Shown here piece by piece: positions 1-5,255 of a stretch of DNA of 18,727 nt. Both the position numbers and the translations under genes were made by a program. The stretch is from contig JAIRNB010000190.1 in NCBI GenBank assembly GCA_031258265.1, positions 1 to 18,727 on the forward strand, given 5' to 3'. The DNA is from Treponema sp. (GTDB taxonomy: Bacteria > Spirochaetota > Spirochaetia > Treponematales > Breznakiellaceae). The notes beneath the pieces are model-generated. The model did not search any database. It was not told the DNA's origin and worked only from the letters and a program-made list of their open reading frames with translations. Position 1 is the stretch's first letter. Every line of letters begins with the position of its first letter.

Positions 1-40
1 GGACCCAATCCTGCGGGTATGGATCGGAAAGTAACCCAGA

Positions 41-115
41 AATATACAACCGCAGGTTGTATATTAGGATACTGCGGCATGGTTTAGTGTCACCGTATGC
101 CCCCGAATTTTCGCC
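41..115. repeat. Dispersed hairpin repeat, copy R1
   Basis: Positions 41-51 and 55-65 are a perfect 11-bp inverted repeat around the triloop GCA. From the right arm on (about 57-112) the sequence resembles two other places in the window, at 16024-16078 and 16156-16195. All three share TGTATATTA just after the stem; the first two also share TGCGGCA and the 12-mer CCGTATGCCCCC. The bases around the loop differ between copies but still pair. No gene is seen in 1-143 apart from this repeat. The nature of the element is unknown. Confidence 0.65.
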
Positions 116-143
116 GAAAAATAGGTTTGCTGGAATCTGCCAT

Positions 144-602
144 CTAACCTTCGATCTGAAACCTCCGCAGAAAATCGGGATCATCCCGGACAATTTCAAG
201 CAGCCGGCGGGAAGCTCCCTCCGGCTTGTTTCTGCCATTTTCCCATGCTTCCACAGTCTTGGGGGATACTCCCAGCGATCCGGCGAACATCACCTGGCTC
301 AACCCTGACCTTTGCCGGATTTGTTTAATAGAGTTGTTCAAAAACTTCAGTTTTTGAACAACAACCGCTTAAAAATAACAAAAAACGAGGATTTTGTTAA
401 AAAATCATCGTTTTTTGAAAGACTTGTAAGCCAAGCGAAGCTTGGCAAAGAACCAAGCGGGTTCTTGAACAAGTCCAATGTCTTCGGTGTTGAAGGTATC
501 CACCGGCTTTATGGTCAATTTTACTTTTCGGGCCGCGAGCTTTCCCTGTTGATACCTAACGGCCTCATTCAGGCCCTCCATGATACTCTCGTATGTACTC
601 AT
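144..602 (-). pseudogene. HigA-type XRE antitoxin, split by a palindromic insertion
   Basis: The gene survives as two reading frames. The first (602 to about 477) has the N-terminal signature of HigA-like antitoxins, with YESIMEGLNEAV and LTIKPVDTFNTEDI. The second (from 326 down to 144) has the XRE helix-turn-helix, with KQIRQRSGLSQVMFAGSLGV followed by SPKTVEAWENGRNKPEG. Together they match one family member of about 93 residues. Between them lies a foreign 147-bp element at 330-476. Translation from 602 reads into it and stops at 402-404. Joining GAC ATT to AAA CAA restores the family sequence in frame. The C-terminal half could still be made from a TTG at 341, but it would lack the N-terminal half. 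The start overlaps the toxin stop as ATGA, the usual arrangement of toxin-first HigBA pairs. Confidence 0.85.
330..476. mobile_element. 147-bp palindromic MITE-like insertion in higA
   Basis: The ends are imperfect terminal inverted repeats of about 16 bp: AGAGTTGTTCAAAAAC on the plus strand at the left, and GGACTTGTTCAAGAAC read inward on the minus strand at the right (13 of 16 match). The flanks both carry AAT (327-329 and 477-479), an apparent 3-bp target duplication. Inside are four consecutive hairpins: 333-345/350-362 (13-bp stem, loop TTCA), 379-388/408-417 with an inner 390-395/401-406 stem, 430-436/440-446 (loop GAA), and 448-454/460-466. No transposase is encoded, so it would have been moved in trans or copied by another mechanism. 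Element plus duplication is 150 bp, a multiple of three, as in Rickettsia palindromic elements. Here, however, it brings an in-frame stop. Confidence 0.75.
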
Positions 603-758
603 TTTTTGTCCTCCATCTCTTTCAAGCCCTGCTTCAGCCGGACAATCATTTTGGCAATTTCGTTTCGCTCTGTTTTGGACAGATTATCCTTCTCGTTTTG
701 GGTTTTGTAACAGGGTTTCCTGCAATCCGCGGAGTTTATCATCACCTGCGCCTGTGCA
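599..758 (-). pseudogene. HigB/RelE-type toxin remnant
   Basis: The minus strand from about 758 to 700 reads GDDKLRGLQETLLQNP, which resembles the early region of RelE/HigB-like toxins (DDELRALQ..LL.NP). In another frame, from about 699 to 599, it reads NEKDNLSKTERNEIAKMI and then VRLKQGLKEMEDKK, which resembles the C-terminal helix of the same family. The middle of the protein, with the GTGG..R.R core and central strands, is missing, and the join shifts frame. The extreme N-terminus is replaced by GC-rich repeat DNA. The stop overlaps the antitoxin start (ATGA). No functional toxin is possible from this copy. The family assignment rests on short matches but is strengthened by the adjacent matching antitoxin. 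Confidence 0.7.
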
Positions 759-771
759 TATAGGGGACTGC

Positions 772-971
772 GGCGGGCGCGGTACGCGCCCGCCTGGCTG
801 GGGGGTAGCGGAATAACCGCTGACGCGGGTTATTTCCGGAGTTTCGCGCAAGCCTACGGCTTGCTTTTGCGAAACTCCAGCTTGGACCCAGCCCCGCGGG
901 TATGAAGCGGAGGGGGGGCCAGAGTGAATGTTGTGCTACGGAGGAATTGTCCGGGGAAGCGGGCCCCCCCT
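772..971. repeat. Cluster of GC-rich hairpins between toxin remnant and DUF6941 gene
   Basis: This stretch holds no convincing gene but several inverted repeats. The arms are 772-781/785-794 (10 bp, loop GTA), about 812-820/825-834 (one bulge), and 838-847/869-878 enclosing 848-854/858-864 (10 + 7 bp, loop TAC, four unpaired T on one side). A longer-range perfect 10-bp pair lies at 911-920/962-971, seven G matched by seven C. About 883-909 also resembles the first 27 bases of the window (22 of 27 positions). It looks like decayed or nested repetitive elements rather than a regulatory region of one gene. Confidence 0.6.
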
Positions 972-1008
972 TATAGGGACAGGACCCGGCTAAAACGGCG
1001 GCTGGTTT

Positions 1009-1395
1009 TTAGCCTTTGCGGATGTACAGCGGTATGGAGGATAGTTCCTTGTCATCGAGGTAAAGGGCGAAATTCACTACCCCCGGACCGCGGAAGTGGA
1101 GGTTGGATATGCTAAAGACCAGGTGGGAAACGGTGGTGGCGTTCCCTACTCCCTTTACTTCCACATTGCCGGTGATGGCGTCCATGCTCATCTTTCCGTC
1201 CAGGTCTCTGGTTTCGATGCGGAAATTGTGGCGGGTGAATTCCCAAAGGTCAAAGCGCAGGCGGATTACCACGGAAAGCTGGGGGTGGCTAAAGGGAAAA
1301 TTCCGGGAGATGATGGTATCGAAGGTTCCCACGATGGTAAGTTTGCCGCCGTTTTCCTGGGCAAAATCGCAAAAGGTAAAGAGTTCTATTTTCAT
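1009..1395 (-). CDS. DUF6941 family protein
   Basis: A 128-residue cytosolic protein with no signal peptide or membrane segment. The N-terminus, MKIELFTFCDFAQENGGKLT followed by IVGTFDTI, is characteristic of the DUF6941 family, small beta-rich proteins of unknown function. The rest is mostly predicted strands, which fits a beta-sandwich. Its ATG overlaps the stop of the upstream hydrolase as ATGA, so translation is probably coupled. It is the last gene of a three-gene operon with a diguanylate cyclase. The TAA stop lies inside an inverted repeat (988-995/1007-1014), but no T-run follows it on the minus strand, so a standard terminator is not evident. The biochemical role is unknown. Confidence 0.85.
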   Translation of the reverse strand: MKIELFTFCDFAQENGGKLTIVGTFDTIISRNFPFSHPQLSVVIRLRFDLWEFTRHNFRIETRDLDGKMSMDAITGNVEVKGVGNATTVSHLVFSISNLHFRGPGVVNFALYLDDKELSSIPLYIRKG

Positions 1396-2426
1396 TCAGC
1401 CCTCTTAGGCAGGGGAATTTCCGGAAAATCCGGCTGTTTTGCGGTTTTAGTTTCCGCTTCTGTTTTTGTTTTGGTTTCGGTTTTTGCTTCGGTTTTGGCT
1501 TCGGTTTCCGTCTGGATTTCCGTTTTGGTTTCCGTTCCCCGCAAGTATTTTTTCATGAACAGCGCAATGCGCCGCCCGTACTCTTCCTTGTCCGTATCAT
1601 AGGCAAGGCCGTGTTCCGCCCCGGGAACGGTGTAGAGTTCCTTTTCCGATACGCAGGCGGCGTAGAGCCGGCTGCACATTTCAAAGGGGACAAAGGTGTC
1701 GGCTTCCCCGTGGATAAAGAGGACCGGGGTCCGCGACTTTTTTACCTGCTCCAGGGCGGAGGCTTCCTCAAGGCGGTAACCCGCCCTCTTTTCCGTAAGC
1801 CTGCTCAGGGCCCGGATAAGCGGGGGAAAGGAGATGTGGTATCCCCGTTTAAGCTGCCAGTTTAGTTCATCCAGGGCGGAGGTATAACCGCAGTCGGCGA
1901 TGATAAGTTTAAGTTCCGGGGGGACATCTTCCCCGGCGGTCATAAGCACGGTGGAGGCCCCCATGGAAATGCCGTACAGGACGATCCGCTTCTCCCCCCG
2001 CTCTTTTAGCAGGGCCATCCAGCCCAGCATGTCCAGCCGCTCGTGCCAGCCAAAACCGGTGTAGCGCCCCTCGCTTAGGCCGTAGCCCCTGGCTTCAAGG
2101 AGGAGGACGTTCAAGCCCAGGCGGTGGAAAAGCCGGGCAAAGACATCAAGCTGCCTGCCGTCCCCGTTGTAGCCGTGGGCCAGGACAGCGGTAGCGGAGA
2201 AATCCCCGCCCGGTTCCGCGGCCAGGTAGTAGGCGTGGAGGCGGAGGCCGTCCGGCCCCTGAATCCACAGGTCCTCCAGGGTTTGGGTGGAAAGCCAGTT
2301 CGGTTCCCGGTCCGAGGGAGGCCGCCGGGCTACGACAATCCGGTAAAAGTAACGGGGAAGGATAAAAAACACGAGCAACAAAACAGCCAGGAGGATCGAT
2401 GCCAGGACTACCGGTATAAGCGCCAC
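1392..2426 (-). CDS. Membrane-anchored alpha/beta hydrolase
   Basis: A 344-residue protein of the serine-hydrolase type, related to the YqkD/BAAT-like and acylglycerol-lipase-like groups. Residues 1-25 form one hydrophobic N-terminal segment, probably a membrane anchor. The oxyanion HG is at 84-85, the nucleophile elbow GISMGAS puts Ser at about 154, the acid is Asp243 in HGEADTFV, and His272 is in GAEHGLAY, so the catalytic triad is complete. Residues 298-330 are a low-complexity Thr/Glu/Lys tail not expected in the family. The start is GTG at 2426, chosen because GGGGAG lies 4-5 nt before it and the upstream cyclase stops 9 nt away. Substrate unknown; an ester or lipid is a guess from the fold. 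Confidence 0.88.
   Translation of the reverse strand: MALIPVVLASILLAVLLLVFFILPRYFYRIVVARRPPSDREPNWLSTQTLEDLWIQGPDGLRLHAYYLAAEPGGDFSATAVLAHGYNGDGRQLDVFARLFHRLGLNVLLLEARGYGLSEGRYTGFGWHERLDMLGWMALLKERGEKRIVLYGISMGASTVLMTAGEDVPPELKLIIADCGYTSALDELNWQLKRGYHISFPPLIRALSRLTEKRAGYRLEEASALEQVKKSRTPVLFIHGEADTFVPFEMCSRLYAACVSEKELYTVPGAEHGLAYDTDKEEYGRRIALFMKKYLRGTETKTEIQTETEAKTEAKTETKTKTEAETKTAKQPDFPEIPLPKRAE
1437..1535 (-). repeat. Degenerate T/E/K-coding repeat in the hydrolase tail
   Basis: About 100 bp code for short units such as TETK, TEIQ, TEAK and TK, built from GAAACC/GAAGCC and AAAACC-like hexamers. The units are tandem but imperfect. Such a tract could change length by slippage in multiples of six. 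It gives the hydrolase a charged, probably disordered C-terminus. Confidence 0.75.
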
Positions 2427-2435
2427 GCCGCTCCC

Positions 2436-3215
2436 CTAGGATTCCGTGAAACAGACAACCCGGTTTCTGCCGGCTTTCTTTGCCTGGTACATGGCCATAT
2501 CGGCGCTGTTGATAAGCCGGTCGATGTACTCATCCCCCGGATATTCGTCAAAGCTGGCCACGGCCACGCCAAAACTGGCGGTGATGAACACGGAACCGTT
2601 TTCCAGGCTGATAGGTTTGGATGCCAGGGTCTCCCTGATCCGCTCCGCAATGGCTATGCTGGTCTTCTGATCCGCCCCTCCGAAAAAAAATACGAATTCC
2701 TCCCCGCCGTAACGGCCCATAAAGTCATTTTTCCGCAAAATCGACGATACCACATTGACTACAAAACGCAGGGCGTCGTCCCCCGCCAAGTGCCCCCATG
2801 TATCATTAAAATGCTTAAAGTGATCGATGTCCATCATCACAACCCCGCAGGCGCTTCCCGTGGAAAAGGCGGAACGCAGCTCCCGGTTGGCCCGCTCCAG
2901 GAAGGAGGCCCGGTTCATGGCGCCGGTAAGGGAATCGTGGGTTGCCAGGTGGCGGAACCGGTATTCCCGTTCCTGCAAGGCTATTACCGTGGAATTTCGC
3001 AGATCGATCTCGTTTTGAAGATTCTCCGCCCGCCGCCGCAGGGCGAGAATCTCATGGTGAATATCCTCCAACAGGGGAATTCCCTTGAGTTCCGGGCCCA
3101 GCGGAAGGGGGTCCTCCTCCCTTAAAAGTTTCCAGATATGTTCCAATACCGGCAGGATCCGGTCTTCTTCCCGCGTAACGGAATTTCGCTTGGCCGCCCT
3201 GTTTACATTTCCCAT
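2436..3215 (-). CDS. Diguanylate cyclase (GGDEF domain)
   Basis: A 259-residue cytosolic enzyme that makes cyclic di-GMP from two GTP. Residues 1-90 lack a recognisable sensor and end in a probable coiled coil (about 50-90) that would hold the dimer. The GGDEF domain follows: HDSLTGAMNR (93-102), MMDIDHFKHFND (127-138) with metal-binding Asp, and RYGGEEF with the GGEEF active site at 170-174. The inhibitory site RKND (161-164) lies five residues before GGEEF, so product inhibition is expected. The C-terminal KAGRNRV is typical. It is the first gene of an operon with the hydrolase and the DUF6941 gene. A -10 box under a palindrome about 144 bp upstream suggests regulated transcription. Confidence 0.95.
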   Translation of the reverse strand: MGNVNRAAKRNSVTREEDRILPVLEHIWKLLREEDPLPLGPELKGIPLLEDIHHEILALRRRAENLQNEIDLRNSTVIALQEREYRFRHLATHDSLTGAMNRASFLERANRELRSAFSTGSACGVVMMDIDHFKHFNDTWGHLAGDDALRFVVNVVSSILRKNDFMGRYGGEEFVFFFGGADQKTSIAIAERIRETLASKPISLENGSVFITASFGVAVASFDEYPGDEYIDRLINSADMAMYQAKKAGRNRVVCFTES

Positions 3216-3350
3216 TACATATTTCCTACCCGGGGCAAGATTCCTCCAGCCTTTATAAGCGGTCCTGAACTCCTATGCGCAAAACCTGCGCTTTTTACGG
3301 CAGCCGCCGGCCCGCAGCCTATTATGTGTCCCCATTATGGACCGGCGCTG

Positions 3351-3376
3351 TTACAAAAATTATACCGCTTTTGTAA
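3351..3376 (-). promoter_or_regulatory. Candidate cyclase promoter inside an operator-like palindrome
   Basis: The minus strand has a perfect TATAAT at 3364-3359. It sits between the arms of an 8-bp inverted repeat, TTACAAAA at 3351-3358 and TTTTGTAA at 3369-3376. The -35 at 16-18 bp spacing is poor (GTGTTT). A bound regulator would cover the -10 box. The leader to the cyclase start would be about 135 nt. Confidence 0.45.
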
Positions 3377-3446
3377 TAAAAAAACACTGCGGCGGGAAAA
3401 GGCGGAAAACCAGGGGGCGCTTACTTTTTCCGCCCTCGTTGTCCCC

Positions 3447-3510
3447 GGTTGTCCTTATTCATGGTTGGCCCTATTTCTGGTTGTCCTTACGTCCAGTTAT
3501 CCCCTACAAG
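3447..3510. repeat. Four 16-bp tandem repeats
   Basis: Units start at 3447, 3463, 3479 and 3495, each exactly 16 bp. Their first bases are GGTTGTCCTTAT, GGTTGGCCCTAT, GGTTGTCCTTAC and AGTTATCCCCTA. The first 8-11 bases are conserved and the last four or five vary, which resembles a protein-binding direct repeat more than simple slippage. They lie about 85 bp upstream of the cyclase -10 box. Confidence 0.7.
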
Positions 3511-3724
3511 AGCTAAAGACCATTAAGGGGGGACGCAAAAATCTACAAGCATAGCAGGTTGCCGGCTATCCCGCCGGCGGCTGTTCATCCCGGCCCCCCC
3601 TCACTCCAGCCTCCTCGCCCAGCGGCCCGCTGGTCCGCCCTGGGCTGCGGTGGCTTCCGTTACCCCCTCTTATGTACAGGCGCGGCCATCCAGATACGGC
3701 GCGGCCGGCGCGTCTGGATGGCGC

Positions 3725-3745
3725 GGCGCGGCCGGCGCCTTTTTT
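3725..3745 (+). terminator. Orphan rho-independent-like terminator
   Basis: A GC-only hairpin with arms GGCGC and GCGCC (3725-3739) is followed at once by six T (3740-3745) on the plus strand. No plus-strand gene ends here, since the neighbours on both sides are minus-strand. The same 14-base GC core occurs 26 bp upstream (3699-3712), so it may be part of a repeat rather than a true terminator. Confidence 0.4.
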
Positions 3746-3790
3746 AACACAATGCCGGGCTTCTTGCAAAACCCGGTTGGTTTGCCTCCG

Positions 3791-5164
3791 TCAGTCACCG
3801 AATTCCAGGGCAAAGACCTTGCTGCGCCGTCCGCGGTCGTAGACCCGGCGGCGGCTTTCGGGGAGACTTTCCACGCTTACTTCCCTGAAGCCCAGAAGTT
3901 CAAACCAGTCCTGGGTGCGGGTGGTAAGGACAAAGACTCTGGAGAGCCCCCGCTTCCGGGCCTGGCTGATAAGGTAGCCCACAAGCCGCCGCCCCATGCC
4001 CATATCCGCGTAGAGGGGGTCCGTGGCGATGGCGGCAATTTCCCCCTGGCCGTCCCACTGGTGGAGGGCCCCGCAGGCGTGGACGGAGCCGTCGATTTCA
4101 AAGACGGCGAAATCTTCTTTCTTTTCCAGAATCTGTTCGGCGCTCCGCTTTACCAGGACCCCCTGTCTCATCAGGGGGTCCATGAGGCGGAGGATCACCG
4201 GGATGTCCCTGCTCCTCAGGGGCCGGATGGCGTCATACTCATCGCTGTAGAGCATGGTGCCGGAGCCCAGGTTGGAGAAGAGTTCCCGCAGAATCGCCCC
4301 GTCTTCCCGGCCGTTGATGATATGAATCCGTTCCACCCCGGCCCGGGAGGCTTTAAGGGCCAGGTTTAGTTCCTCCAGGGGCCGGTCCCGGCCATGGATC
4401 TGTTCAACCCTGCCGGTCCCATCTCCGCTGTCCCCTCCCGCCGCATTGGAACTAAGGACCGCCTCCGCCTCGGCGGGGGTCAGCCGTACCACCCGGCCCT
4501 TTTCCCCCAGTTCTATGCCTTCCGGTAGTTTGTGGGACTGCGCCTGCAGGCCGGCGCCCAGGGATACAAAAAAGAGTTTCACCGCCCCCAGGGCTTCGGC
4601 GGCGGCCAGGGCTATTTCGTCACTGGCCACGTTGTAGGGTTTCCCCGCGGGGCTGTAGCCGATACAGGGGAGGATGGGCACCATCCCCTGATCCAGGGTC
4701 TTGGTAAGGGAATCGGTAAGGATCTTGTCCACCGCGCCGGTGTGTTCCATGTCCATCCCCTCCACTACGCCGATACCCCTGGCCCGGACAAAGTTGCCGA
4801 TCACGGCGTCCACCCTGCTCCCCGCCAGGCCAGTCATAAAACGGGCGGCCACATGGAAGGCCGCCATCTCCACAAAGGGAATCGACGCGGCGGTGGTGAT
4901 CCGCTGGGAAAGCCTGTAGCGGGACACGATCCCGTATTCCCCAAGGACCGAATCGATCCACTCTTTTGCCCCCGGTACGATAAGCACCCGGAACCCGGTT
5001 TGGGCCAGGAGGGCCAGGTCTTTTACCAGAAAGGGAAAGGCCGGATCTTCGGTGACGGGGAAATCAACCTTAAAAACCATGGTGGAGCCTTCAAAACGGC
5101 TTTGATAGTGAAAAGCCTCCCGGATAAGCTCCACCTGGGACCAGGGTTTAGCGGTATCTTGCAT
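3791..5164 (-). CDS. argA: Amino-acid N-acetyltransferase (N-acetylglutamate synthase)
   Basis: A 457-residue cytosolic enzyme, close to the 443 of E. coli ArgA, catalysing acetyl-CoA + glutamate to N-acetylglutamate, the first step of arginine synthesis. Residues 1 to about 290 are an amino-acid-kinase-like domain (IVPGAKEWIDSVL, RITTAASIPFVEMA, GNFVRARGIGVVEG, YNVASDEIALAAAEALGA), which in the family binds arginine for feedback control. Residues about 305-457 are a GNAT domain (IRPLRSRDIPVILRLMDPLM, IAAIATDPLYADMGMGRRLV, FELLGF), with DMGMGRRL as the acetyl-CoA loop. The frame stays open to 5287, but family similarity starts near 5164, so ATG 5164 is chosen; its ribosome site is weak (AAGGA about 14 nt upstream). 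It diverges from iorA and no other arg gene is adjacent. Confidence 0.9.
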   Translation of the reverse strand: MQDTAKPWSQVELIREAFHYQSRFEGSTMVFKVDFPVTEDPAFPFLVKDLALLAQTGFRVLIVPGAKEWIDSVLGEYGIVSRYRLSQRITTAASIPFVEMAAFHVAARFMTGLAGSRVDAVIGNFVRARGIGVVEGMDMEHTGAVDKILTDSLTKTLDQGMVPILPCIGYSPAGKPYNVASDEIALAAAEALGAVKLFFVSLGAGLQAQSHKLPEGIELGEKGRVVRLTPAEAEAVLSSNAAGGDSGDGTGRVEQIHGRDRPLEELNLALKASRAGVERIHIINGREDGAILRELFSNLGSGTMLYSDEYDAIRPLRSRDIPVILRLMDPLMRQGVLVKRSAEQILEKKEDFAVFEIDGSVHACGALHQWDGQGEIAAIATDPLYADMGMGRRLVGYLISQARKRGLSRVFVLTTRTQDWFELLGFREVSVESLPESRRRVYDRGRRSKVFALEFGD

Positions 5165-5208
5165 GGAAAAGAGGATAATCCTTCGTTCCCCGCCCTTCAA
5201 TGGGTTTT

Positions 5209-5240
5209 TTGACGGCGTTCTTTGGGGTATAATAGTCCCC
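5209..5240. promoter_or_regulatory. Shared argA-iorA promoter region
   Basis: In the 91 bp between the divergent starts, GGTATAATAG (5226-5235) gives a perfect TATAAT on the plus strand (5228-5233) and TATTAT on the minus. TTGACG lies at 5209-5214, only 13 bp before the plus -10, shorter than the usual 16-18; a T-run fills the normal -35 position. iorA would have a leader of about 16 nt. Two-way use is inferred from the near-symmetric box. Confidence 0.4.
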
Positions 5241-5255
5241 CATGGACGGTCCGGT

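Larger units (their letters stand above)
3216..3790. other. 575-bp intergenic region with palindrome, tandem repeats and orphan terminator
   Basis: This gap lies upstream of the diguanylate cyclase and downstream of argA, both on the minus strand. I see no convincing gene; the short open frames have unusual composition and no family signature. It contains the promoter-palindrome at 3351-3376, the 16-bp tandem repeats at 3447-3510, a hairpin at 3555-3583 that pairs with two G-U pairs if transcribed, a 10-bp inverted repeat at 3685-3694/3713-3722, and a terminator-like hairpin at 3725-3745. A small RNA in this gap is possible but not shown. Confidence 0.6.

Noticed and set aside
1..1008. Integron cassettes (treponemes can carry integrons, and toxin-antitoxin genes are frequent cargo)
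   Set aside because: I found no attC core pair (RYYYAAC with GTTRRRY) at the hairpins, and no integrase.
2124..3125. Long plus-strand open frame opposite the cyclase and hydrolase
   Set aside because: Shadow of the GGDEF and hydrolase genes, whose motifs are unambiguous on the minus strand.
3447..3510. Possible CRISPR array
   Set aside because: Units are 16 bp with no unique spacers and no cas genes nearby.
3566..3769. Small minus-strand protein in the gap below argA
   Set aside because: Gly/Arg/Pro-rich composition, no ribosome site, and it overlaps GC-rich inverted repeats.
5163..5255. Extended N-terminus of iorA to 5163
   Set aside because: It runs through the probable promoter, and the family N-terminus begins at GTG 5256.
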